Shown: piece by piece, positions 31,998 to 41,686 of the stretch | Numbering within the stretch: position 1 is the first letter of the stretch | How the letters are laid out: every line of letters begins with the position of its first letter | Source of the DNA: Cryptomeria japonica | Taxonomy: Eukaryota > Streptophyta > Pinopsida > Cupressales > Cupressaceae | Direction of reading: 5' to 3' | Length of the DNA: 64,000 nt | Assembly: GCF_030272615.1 (NCBI RefSeq) | Contig: NC_081410.1 | Coordinates: forward strand, 140,532,849 to 140,596,848 | Notes under the pieces: model-generated | Databases searched by the model: none | What the model was told of the DNA's origin: nothing | Seen by the model: the letters and a program-made list of their open reading frames with translations, nothing else | Translations under genes and position numbers: made by a program

Positions 31998-32377
31998 TGA
32001 GTAAAAAGAAGAGTTGCATCTCTCAGTCTATAGCAGAAATGGAGTATGTTGCAGCTTTCATGAACTGCACTCAGACAATCTGGATGAAGCATGTACTGGA
32101 AGGCTTCAAGATCCTTGTATCTGAACCAGTAAGTATATTTTGTGATAACACAAGTGCTATGAATATATCAAATAATCTGGTTTTACATTCTAGAACCAAG
32201 CATTTTGAGCTTAAGTATCATTTCTTGAGGGAAAAGGTTCATAATAAAGAGATTGCACTGGAGCATGTGTCCAGTAAGGAGCAGTTAGCAAACATATTCA
32301 CCAAGCCTCTTCCAAAGACAACATTTGTGCATTTGAGAGGTGAATTAGGGGTATTGCCCCTTCAAGGGGTGAACTAA
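31998..32377 (+). CDS. Copia-3 RNase H C-terminal part
   Basis: Open from the junction to TAA at 32375: SKKKSCISQSIAEMEYVAAF, IFCDNTSAMNIS, SRTKHFELKYHFLREKV, LANIFTKPLPKTT. It matches 20170-20552 of copia-1 residue for residue over most positions. The N-terminal part of the domain is lost. The short LTR-derived leader before 31998 is not part of the gene. Confidence 0.88.
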
Positions 32378-32443
32378 AAGTGGTTGTTCCACATCAGTCA
32401 GGTACTGGATAGACAAATATTTGGTTGATTGGTGTGTTTAAGG

Positions 32444-32620
32444 ATGCTACTCCTCAGGGGGAGTAGCATGAGGAAACAGTGATAATTGTACCTCCTCTTT
32501 GGCATTGTTGTCAAAGGGGGAGAAGAAGTAAAGCGAAAAGATATCTGCAACAAATGGGGAGAAGATGTGAAGTAGAGAAGATATCTTTTGTATATTGCCA
32601 TCAATTCCAAAGGGGGAGAT
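32444..32620 (+). other. Copia-3 stem-loop and two polypurine tracts
   Basis: Perfect 10-bp stem ATGCTACTCC - tcaggg - GGAGTAGCAT at 32444-32469; upstream tract TTGTCAAAGGGGGAGAAG at 32508-32525; terminal PPT CCAAAGGGGGAGAT ending at 32620. Confidence 0.82.
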
Positions 32621-34278
32621 TGTTGGCATTATGTGAACTAGCATGAGCATTATGTGAACCGGCATGAGCATTATGTGAACCAGCATGAGCCTTATGTAAA
32701 CTGGCATGAAGACATAATGATATTGTATGTTGTCATTGATGTCAATATGAGACATAGTGTGAACCAGCACATGAGACAAGTGAAGAAAGAGGTACCGACA
32801 TATGTGTGAACCAGTATATGCCAAAGTGAAGCGGCACATTTGTTCAAAGTGAACCGACATGCAGTTATGGGAACCGGCACATAGAAGCACTGTATGACTA
32901 TCGGTTGGTATGGAAACTTCCACTTTGGGGTTTCCAGTTGGAGTATCTCAAGTCTGTGTGACTCAATCGGTGATCTTTGTGTGATGAGTTAGTAGTATGA
33001 TGGAGGACAGATCGTGTTGCCACGTAAGCTCTGTGTGCATGAAGGATCTTGCATAAAGAAGACTATTCCTATCTACCTCAGGAATATGCGAAGTCTGTCA
33101 AATGGTGATAACGTGTGATGGGTATCAGCCACCATGAAAATGGTGGATAATGGATGATGGGGAATGTCTTGAGATCGACTCAAGACTAGTGCATTTAATG
33201 CAGTATGTTTTAACGGTCAGGATTGAACCGTTTGAATTGCTCAACCTAACAGGTTTAGGGTTTAAGGTTTTTGCTACCGACCTATATGTTCCCTATAAGG
33301 TTGATGTTAGGTTTCTGTCTAAAGTTGCTGGCAAAATTTGTGAGTGTGTATCCAACGAAAGTGATACAAGATTCTTGCTAGACCATAGGAGAGAAGAGAT
33401 ACCTGCAAAGTGTATGTGTAGAAGGAAAAGAGGAGCCTAAATGGATCTATATTAGTATTAAGTGTTGTTAACAGATCATTGTAATACCTATTGATCTCTA
33501 ACCACTTCAATAGTTACAAAATCCCCTAACAGGGTAGCCTTAACTGGCTTAAATCCCTTAAATCGGGTGGCCTTAACCGGCTTGCTGTAAATCCCTTAAC
33601 CATGTAACTCGAAGCTAATGAGTTCTGAGAAGCTAGAAAAGCTTAGGAGATCCTTTCAGCTATTAAGTTCTTAAAATCCTCTAACAAGGTGACCCTACTG
33701 GGTTTAACCCTTAACCGGGTATCCCTTAACTGGGTGATCCCTAACAGGATCGGTTCCTACCAGAACCTATTGCAATGTTCTTAACCGGACAAGGCTCCTA
33801 ACAGAGCAGACTTCTAAAGAGTTCAAAAAGAAGCTTGTGGGTATTCATCCCCATTGTGGTTTTTCCCAGTTGGGTTTCCACATGAAAAATATGTGTGTCA
33901 TGTGAAATGCTTTTGTCTTGTGATGCTTTGTTTTATTTGTTATGCACATGAAGGTTCTATGTTTTGTGTCTGTCTATAAAACATATTGAACTCCCTGTTG
34001 TGAAGATTTGATAGTTAAAGTCTACTAGTTCATGCATGTGAATATTATGATAATGTGGTATTGAGCTAAGAGAAAATCTTAGTGAGTAATCGGTTCATGA
34101 CTGATTGAGCTATACTGGAGGCTACTGGTTGCACTTTGTTTTACCGATATCTCTGTTTATCAGTCATTGTGAGTGTTTGTTGTCAAACCAATTTAGGACA
34201 TATTTTGTGTCTGTACTGATTCACCCCCCCCCCCTCTTAGTACTGGTTTGGTACTAGTGGTTCATCATTGAGTTATCA
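32621..34278 (+). repeat. Copia-3 3' LTR
   Basis: 1658 bp, TGTTGGCATTATG...GAGTTATCA, same family as the copia-1 LTRs. Near the start a 21-bp unit (CATTATGTGAACCGGCATGAG) occurs about four times in tandem (32627-32711). Possible TATA CCTATAAGG at about 33293, inverted-repeat array 33513-33812, shared motif 33856-33881, TTCACCCCCC block about 34220. Confidence 0.93.
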
Positions 34279-34594
34279 TGTCTCATTGCAATGGATGGAG
34301 GAATTACAGATGAGGAATCTAAAGAAGATGCAAATGAGGACATTGTCTTTGTTACTATTAAAGAAGAGACATCAGATCAGAAGGCATTAGTCTCTCGCAT
34401 GCATATTTCTACTGACTAGATTATAGATAGTGGTTGTTCACACCACATGACTGGTGACTGGAGTAAGTTTCTTACTTTGAAGGAGTTTGATAGAGGTGTT
34501 GTGAGATTTGGGAATGACTCACCCTGCATGGTAAAGGTAAAAGGAACCATCTCTTTGAATTGAAAGAGAAGTACATATGATGTCTACTGGGTTG
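34279..34594 (+). pseudogene. Copia-2 acidic linker and protease
   Basis: Frame from about 34291 reads an acidic stretch then IIDSGCSHHMTGD (DSG at about 34426) and VRFGNDSPCMVK, parallel to copia-1 17370-17690. Two stops (TAG at 34417, TGA at 34561). Cut at 34594 by solo LTR C, beyond which the same domain resumes at 36220. Confidence 0.85.
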
Positions 34595-36219
34595 TGTGTA
34601 GGGGAAAAAGTGAGACTAGGCTAACATGTCCTAATCCTACCTTTTGACACACATTGTGGAATACGAAAGAGCCTAGAGGTATCACACAATTGGCTACTTC
34701 TTTTTGTGAAAGAGAGAGCCACGGGCTACCTATTAGGGTTTCTATTCCTTTGTTGTAATTGAAAGATAAAATGATGCAAGTATGAACTAATAACACAATT
34801 GCAGAATTGAAGTTAAACAATGGAAAGCTGCAAACACAAGGACAAGACAAGCATGTAGATGCGTACCCGGAGTTAAAATCTGAGTGAAAATGTTTGGGAT
34901 GGGGGCGTGGGCGCCACTATCCTAATTCTGCTCCTGAAACTGCGCCTGAAACTGCTATTTTACAACCTGGAAAACTGTTGGAAATGCTGTCTGACAGAAG
35001 GACCAGGGCACCCAGCGCCCCTGTCCCATGGACTAGGGTGCCTAGCGCCCCTATCCTGGTAGGACCAGGGTGCCCCACGCCCCTGTCCTGGTCTTTTGCT
35101 CTGAAATTTGGTGTGAATTTCAGTCTCCGTCTGCTTCCGTCAGATCTACAACTTGCGGCGTCGTCCGAATCCCGAAACCTGCACTTATATCTGAAAAGGT
35201 ATGGTGGGCAGCTATATAGGGTTTTGCCTTAGTCAAACCCCCACTTTGGTGATTTCCACCTCCATGAATAGCCAAGTTGTATTGTAAAAGTAGTGTGTGT
35301 GCAGACCTTGTGTGTGTGCAAGATCCTAAAATGCAAGTAAGCAAACTAGAGCAACCTAGAAAGTAAACCCTAATTGCTTGTAAATGATAATGTAAATGCT
35401 CCAAATCAAGATGTAAAGAGATCTAAAGCATGAATACAAGTGATATAATGAGGCTTATGCAAAGACATGAAAACAACATGAAATCATACCCAACCCCAAG
35501 GGAGGGGTACAAGCAAATCTTCAGTCGGTGATCCCTTATTGCTCTTCAATGTCTTCAAAGCCCTAAATGGATGAATGAATTTGATGAATGCTTGATGGAT
35601 GGATGTTGAATGTTGTTGAAGTCTTCAAAGATCTGCTCTTTCGCTGTGTAGAAGGCCCTTGAAACCAAAAATTTGGATCCTTTCAAATGAAGAAAGAGAG
35701 CTCTTATATATGAAACCCTAGGTCTTAATTTCAACTTTTGGCCGACCTAGAGATTGAATCTCCCACCAATTTCTTGGGGTTAAGCTTTATTTTATGATTG
35801 GATTGTGCTCCTAAAATTTCGAGAAAAATGTCCGGGACCATGTGCACTCCGGGCGCCATGGTCCCGACAACTTTTCACCAAATTTTCAGGGTCGTCGGAT
35901 ATGATGATTTCAGAGAGAATCCCGAAGTTACAAGTGATTTCGGGATGTTTTGACCCCTGAAATCAAGCCCCCAAGTTCAAAATAGGACCTAATTAGGGTT
36001 TTTGATTAAATGATGTATTGGAAGAATAAAATGAAAGGGGCACACTTTAATGAAAAGGGCCCAACTTTATGATATGGGAAATGATAAAACAGAACCTTAG
36101 ACCTAATTAATTTAATTAATTAAGTGCTAAAGGGGAAATGCAAAATGCACCAAGGCGGGTGCTAAACTAGGTGTGAAATTGTACCACCCTAGCAAGTGCA
36201 TACAATTTATGACGCTACA
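34595..36219. repeat. Solo LTR C (1625 bp) with perfect TSD
   Basis: Starts TGTGTAGGGG, ends ACGCTACA, flanked by GGTTG at 34590-34594 and 36220-36224. No internal coding, PBS or PPT, hence a solo LTR. A TATATA with GAGCTCTT before it at 35706 (plus) suggests plus orientation, but this is weak. Contains a G+C-rich tandem repeat at 35001-35092 and an inverted repeat GGGACCATG (35834-35842) / CATGGTCCC (35857-35865). Probably of gypsy type; no relative in the window. Confidence 0.85.
35001..35092. repeat. G+C-rich ~30-bp tandem repeat in solo LTR C
   Basis: Three imperfect units starting at 35001, 35031 and about 35063, consensus GACYAGGGYGCC...CGCCCCTRTCC. They stand out against the AT-rich surroundings. 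Confidence 0.85.
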
Positions 36220-36828
36220 GGTTGAAGGATTGAAACACAACCTTTTGAGTGTTTCTCAACTCAATGATAGAGGTTATCCACTAGAATTCAATAATGGGAT
36301 GTGAAAAATCTATGGAAGCAAAGGTGAATTGATTGCAACTGGAAAGAAGACAAAAGGTAACTTGTTTCACCTAAGTTCTAAAGTCAACAATTGTTTAATT
36401 ACAAAAGTAGAAGATAGTTGGCTTTGGCATCAAATATTTTATCATGTAAATTTTGATAACATTCTAAAAGTCATTAAGTCTAAATCAGTAAGAGGTTTAC
36501 CTCAATTGTACAAACCAGTGAATGCTCTGTGTAAGGAATGTCAGTTAGGGAAGTTGGCATCCTCAACTTTTAAGAGAAAATATTTCTCAACAATACATTT
36601 GCTAGACTTGGTTCATACTGACCTTTGTGGACCAATAAGGACTAGGAGTATTCAAGTTGATCGGTATTTTATGATTTTTACTGATGATTGCTCAAGCATG
36701 ATGTCGGTAACATTCTTGAAGGAAAAAACAAAAGCCTTTAGCAATTTTAAGGCATTCAGGGCCTTAGTTAAAAAAGAAAGTGGAAGAAAGATTAAGTGCT
36801 TAAGAACTAATCAAGATGGTGAATTTAC
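36220..36828 (+). pseudogene. Copia-2 protease end, GAG-pre-integrase and integrase core
   Basis: Frame resumes with GLKHNLLSVSQLNDRGYPLE, one TGA at about 36302, then the open stretch 36329-36828: LWHQIFYHVNFDNI...CKECQLGKLASST zinc domain, LVHTDLCGP (first Asp), FTDDCSSMM, CLRTNQDGEFT where the second catalytic Asp (usually RTD) is Asn. Solo LTR D cuts the core at 36828. Confidence 0.87.
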
Positions 36829-37643
36829 TGTTAGGATTCCCACAAATACTGAGAGGGGGGGGGTGAATCAATATCTAACCAGTAAATTGAATTTCTTAAC
36901 CTAAAACATGTAGAACATATTATAACAGTGTATCGGTATGCAAGAAATAATGCAATAAACGAAACTAAAAGCAACCACATGAAAAACACACCATAACACA
37001 ATGATTTAACGAGGAAACCCGATGTGGGAAAAACCTCGGTGGGATTTGTGACCCATAATATTCACTTACCGGCCAATAAGAGAATATTAATGCTACAAGA
37101 GGGGCCTGCACATGCAGGAAGGCCAACTGCCTAGAGCTCACTGCTCAATGGGAAGTCTCACTGACTTACAATGATGGATTATACAAATCCAGTATCTTGT
37201 ACTACTTCAAAATAGCATCTATAATGCTAGATCTAGTACTAGTTTCTGCTCTGCTTCTTACATAAACCCTTAACCTATAATTCACATAATAGGTCTACCT
37301 TATTTCGCCTGAATATGATCTTCTTTTTTACTTACAAATGTTCTTCAATGATCTCTCTTATATAAGAGTCATTTTACAATGATGCCAAGTCGGCTTACAA
37401 AGATTTTATAATAATAAACAAAATATAATATAACAAAAATCTTGTCAGCCTCTATGTCGGTATGCTTCCTTTCTCTGTCGATGCCAGTGGTCTGAGTGCT
37501 GGTGTAGAGTCTGATCTTGCTACTGTCGGTGTAATGCCTTGTCAGTGTAATGCCTTGCTAGTGCCATAGGATTGTAAGGTTGCCATCAATGACAAAACCT
37601 TCAATCACCTACAATGTCTCATTGGAATGTTCATATGCCAACA
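36829..37643 (-). repeat. Solo LTR D (815 bp) with perfect TSD
   Basis: Minus-strand LTR TGTTGGCATATGAAC...GGAATCCTAACA, flanked by TTTAC at 36824-36828 and 37644-37648. Has the G-run/TGAATCA block and the shared motif (plus GAGGAAACCC...GGGAAAAACCTC at 37011-37039). Same broad family as the element B LTR at 24091-25023. A palindromic CTCTTATATAAGAG near 37354-37367 may hold the TATA box. Confidence 0.92.
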
Positions 37644-37648
37644 TTTAC

Positions 37649-38504
37649 TTTAGAGGAATTCACTAGATACTGTGAAGACAATGGAATTAAGAAGCAACTT
37701 TCTGCACTTAGGAAACCACAATAGAATGGTATAGCAAAATGGAACAACCAGTTAGTTGTTGAAGATTCTAGGACTATGATAATATAAGGAGGTGTAGCTA
37801 AGACATTCTGGAGAGAAGCTGTCAGCACAGCTATCTACACAATGAACCGGATTTTGGTTAAAAGAGGTAAGGATAAAACTCCTTATGAATACTGGTATGG
37901 TAGATCACCTATTTTCAGTTACATTAATATTTTTGGTAGTAGATGTTTTATCAAGAGAGGTGACTATGTTGGTAAGTTTGAGGCTAAGAGTGTGAAGGCA
38001 TATTTCTTGGTTACTCCAACAAGATCAAAGCCTACAAATGTTACAACAAACAGATAAAGAAGGTCATTGAAAGTGCTAATGTCCAAGTGGATGAGTGTCC
38101 TGAAGATTTAGGAGAAATTAGTAAGGAGAAGAAGGAAGATGAACCATACATTCTAGTTTTGGAACTGGAACCAATGAAGCCAGAAGTTGGTGAAATGAAT
38201 ACCGCAGCACTAGTTCAACCTGAACAGGTAGATTCTGCAGAAGATGAAGAAAGTGAAGAAGAACTTGAAGACCATGATCATGTTATTCCAAGGTATGTTA
38301 GACTCAATCATAATCCTAATCATATTATTGGAGATAAAGATGCTGGTGTGTTAACCAGAAGAATAATAGGAGAGAATTTGTGTATGATCTCCACTATTGA
38401 GCCTAGAACAACAAAGGAAGCTTTTGGAGATGAACACTGGATAAAGGCTATGGAAGAAGAGCTTGACAGATTGAGAAGAACAATACATGGACCCTAGTAC
38501 CCAA
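37649..38504 (+). pseudogene. Copia-2 integrase C-terminal part and linker
   Basis: After solo LTR D: LEEFTRYCEDNGI...LRKPQ, stops at about 37721 and 37781, then TFWREAVSTAIYTMNRILVKRGKDKTPYEYW (split by frame), open stretches 37842-38057 and 38087-38497 in different frames. The second is the acidic linker with VIPRYVRLNHNPNHIIGDKD that precedes the reverse transcriptase. Confidence 0.85.
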
Positions 38505-38505
38505 A

Positions 38506-39582
38506 TTGGTGAACAAGAATGTAATAGGTACTAAATGGGTATTTAGAAATAAACTAAATGAAGATGGAGTAGTAGTCAGAAATAAAGCACGACTGGTATG
38601 CAAAGGATATGCACAAGAAGAAGGTGAAGATGATGGTGAGACATTTGGACCAATTGAAAGATTGGAAGGTGTCAGGACTCTACTTGCATTTGCATCATAT
38701 AAAGTATTCAAGGTATATCAAATGGATGCAAAGTTAGCATTTCTAAATGGAATATTGGAAGAGGAAGTCTACATTGAACAACCAGATGGTTATGCTTTGA
38801 CTGAAGAAAAGGATATGGTGTGAAAACTATACAAGGCACTATATGGTTTGAAACAAGTACCTAGGGCATGATATGAAAGAGTAAATTGTCACTTAGTGAA
38901 GATAGGTTTTCAAATAACCAGTGAAGACAACAATATATATCTCAAGACTAAAGGAGATAAGATATTGGTTAGTGAGGTATTTGTGGATGATATCATTTTT
39001 AGAGGAAATGATGACATGTGTGATGACTTTGCAAATGAGATGAAAAGTAAATTTGAGATGTCTCTGTTAAGAGAGATAAAATTCTTTATAGGTTTGCAAA
39101 TTCAACATATGAAGAATGGTATCTTTATCACACAGTCCAAATATGTGAAAGAAGTTTTGAAGACTTTTGGAATGGGAGACTGTAAACCAGTTGGAACACC
39201 AATGGTTACAAGTTGTAAATTTTCTAACGAGGATGATTATGCATTAGTTGATGAAAAGGAGTACAGGTCTATGATAGGGAAACTACATTATGTTGTCCAT
39301 AACAGACTGGATATTGCTCATGCAATTGGATTATTTGCCAGACTTCAGAAGAGCCCAAAGGAGACACACATGGTAGCAACTAGAAGAATTTTTGGATATT
39401 TGAAAGGCACGATTGATTATGGATTATGGTATCCATATGTAGGTAACTTTGATTTAAAAGTCTATACAAATGCAGACTGGGTAGGTAATGTAGATGATAG
39501 AAAGAGTACAACCGAAGGAGCATTCTTTCTAGGAGGAAGGCTACTATCTTGGAGCAGCAAGAAACAAAGTTGTATATCATAG
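38506..39582 (+). pseudogene. Copia-2 reverse transcriptase and start of RNase H
   Basis: Open 38506-38823: KWVFRNKLNEDGVVVRNKAR, YQMDAKLAFLNGILEEEVYI. TGA at 38821 (where copia-1 has a Cys codon) and TGA at about 38869 (Trp position). Open 38896-39582: EVFVDDIIFRGND (catalytic Asp pair), FFIGLQIQHMKNGIF, then LKGTIDYGLWY, NADWVG, RKSTTEGAFFLGG of RNase H. No frameshift within this part. Confidence 0.9.
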
Positions 39583-39933
39583 TCAACTGCAAAAGCTGAA
39601 TATGTTGTAGCATATATGAAATGTACCCAGGCAAACTGGATGAAACACATTCTGGAAGGTTTCAAGGTGAAGATATCAGAACCGGTAAGGATTTTCTATG
39701 ATAACACCAGTACAATAAAAATTTCAAAGAGCTCGGTGTTGCATGCTAAAACCAAGAATATTGAGCCGAAGTATCATTTCTTAAGAGAAAAAGTGCAGAG
39801 TAAAGATGTGTTACTAGAGCATGTATCTACTAAGGAACAACTTGCATATATATTTACTAAACCTTTACCTAAAGCTACTTTTGAGTATCTAAGAGGTCAG
39901 CTACGGGTTGTGCCCCTACATGAGGTCAATTAA
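39583..39933 (+). pseudogene. Copia-2 RNase H C-terminal part
   Basis: TAG at 39580, then the same frame continues and is open from 39616: WMKHILEGFKVKISEPVRIF, DNTSTIKIS, YHFLREKVQSKD, IFTKPLPKATFEYLRG, natural stop TAA at 39931. Confidence 0.9.
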
Positions 39934-40100
39934 TAAAGATGTGGAAGACATCAGTCCCAGAGCTTACTAAAAACCTTGAAGCAGAATTAGTGTAGATTGG
40001 AGCTACTCCATAGGGAGAGCAACAAGTTGCAGATCATTGTTGTAGATCAATGAAGCATGGAATAGTTAACTAGCTATTATTTCTATTCACTTTGGCATTA

Positions 40101-40292
40101 TTGTCAAAGGGGGAGAAGAACTGTATATGATTGATAGCTAGTTACCAGTTGAAGACATGGAGAAATAGTTGAAGGAGAGTCCATGGAAAAATGTAAACCA
40201 GGATTCATATACCTGTGTATGTGCATTACTCTCAATCATCACAAGAAAAGAGTATTCATATTTGTATCACCATCAATGCCAAAGGGGGGGAT
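40101..40292 (+). other. Copia-2 polypurine tracts (two)
   Basis: Upstream tract TTGTCAAAGGGGGAGAAG at 40101-40118, terminal PPT CCAAAGGGGGGGAT ending at 40292. A weaker version of the post-pol stem-loop (GAGCTACTCCATAGGGAG) is at about 40000-40018. Confidence 0.85.
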
Positions 40293-41686
40293 TGTTGGCA
40301 TTGCATGAATATTGCATTAATGAAGTGTAGTGTTATCATTGATGTCAATAGCAACTAGTAATGGAGTTGTATTGCAACCGATAGTGATGCAGTAATGCAA
40401 CCGGTAGTAAAGCAGTTATGCAAACTGGTAATGGTATTTGAACCCCAGTGATCAACCGATAACCCTAACCTGTTGATATACCGAACACTAATCAATGGAG
40501 CTTGGTGAATCAGTTTTGTTGATCTATGATCGAATGGTGATCGGAGATGATTATTCCATATATGCATGATGCACGTGATGAGTTTCAAAGTGGTTTTGGC
40601 ACATAGAGATAATTGTTTTGTCTTGGGAATGAGCGAATGCATAGCATGAAAGTAAATAACTCTTCATGAGTTACAAGATCCAATGTATGGTGATCTAGGA
40701 GCTGTCCAAGTTGTCTTGAACAATGTGCATCTAATTGCTATGTAATCCAATAGTCATGTTTGAACCGATATATTTGTAATCTCTATGAGATCTTAGGTTT
40801 TGTGATGTGTTACCGACCTATTTTATTTCTTTTTAAGGTTGATGAGTTGTTTGTAATTGTGTTGGAAATTTGGTTAAGTGTGGTAGACTGATTGATTTCC
40901 AAACGAGAAGGAGTATCTACAAAATGTGTGAATGCAAATAGGAGCATAAACGGATCTGATTAAGAAAAGTAGTGCTATTACCAGATCAGCAAAGACCCTG
41001 TTGTTCTCTAATAATTACAACAGTTAAATCCCTTAACTGGGTAAGCTTTAATAGGCTTGGTGCTTTCTAAATCCTCTAACCAGGTGATCCATTAGCTTGG
41101 ATTTGAAATCATCTATCGAGGTTTCTCCTAATAGGGTATTGTAGTCAATCTCTTAACCGGGTGGTCCTTAACCGGATCTATTCCTAATAGGAAATTTTTG
41201 TAAAGCTTCTAACAAGGCTTGGCTCCTAACAAGGTGAACTTCAAAATACTTGTGGGTATTCATCCTCACCGTGGTTTTTCCCATTTGGGTTTCCACATCA
41301 AAAATCATTGTGTCAAGTGGTCAATGATTTTGTGGTTATATGTTTTGATATGGTTAATATGTTTAACTGTTAAAGTCACTTAGATATGTTTAGATGACCA
41401 GAAGTGATCTGAAATGAGCTATTACTAATGTTAGTAAAGTGGTTTGATGTTTTGGATAAATGGTATGTGAGTTTTAGATCTATTACACTATTATATTGGT
41501 ATTCTAGTCAACCAGTAAACTTGACAATGCAGTTGTAGTTTATGGTACAATGTTTAAACTGGTTAGTTCAGTGATTTCTTTATGAGTTGGGTTTTAGTTT
41601 GGTCAAAGTTTAGTTTGTTTTCTATCTACTAATTCACCCCCCCCCCTCTCAGTAGTTGATCGGATCCTTATTGATTCATCATATCA
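40293..41686 (+). repeat. Copia-2 3' LTR
   Basis: 1394 bp, TGTTGGCATTGCATG...CATATCA. Inverted-repeat array about 41028-41240, shared motif GTGGTTTTTCCC...GGGTTTCCAC at 41271-41296, TTCACCCCCC block at 41632. Only the first half has a counterpart in the 5' LTR remnant. Confidence 0.92.

Larger units (their letters stand above)
31998..34278 (+). mobile_element. Copia-3: 3' end of a copia-1-type element
   Basis: Contains the end of RNase H, stem-loop, two PPTs and a complete 3' LTR. Its 5' LTR, gag and most of pol are absent. After the LTR end at 34278 copia-2 coding sequence starts at once. Most simply, a full copia-3 had inserted in copia-2 and a deletion then removed its 5' part with the end of the copia-2 5' LTR and gag. 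Confidence 0.8.
31356..41686 (+). mobile_element. Copia-2: composite, much-interrupted copia element
   Basis: Bounded by a partial 5' LTR (31356-31997) and a full 3' LTR (40293-41686). Flanks CTACT (31351-31355) and TCACT (41687-41691) match in 3 of 5 bases, a weak TSD, but the ORF-U frame resumes on both sides, supporting the ends. Inside: copia-3 3' half, protease, solo LTR C, integrase, solo LTR D, integrase tail, reverse transcriptase, RNase H. Gag is missing. Protein text is close to copia-1 but the LTRs are of a different family. Confidence 0.85.

Noticed and set aside
35834-35865. Rho-independent-type terminator from the G+C-rich inverted repeat
   Set aside because: Plant nuclear context, no U tract, located inside a solo LTR.
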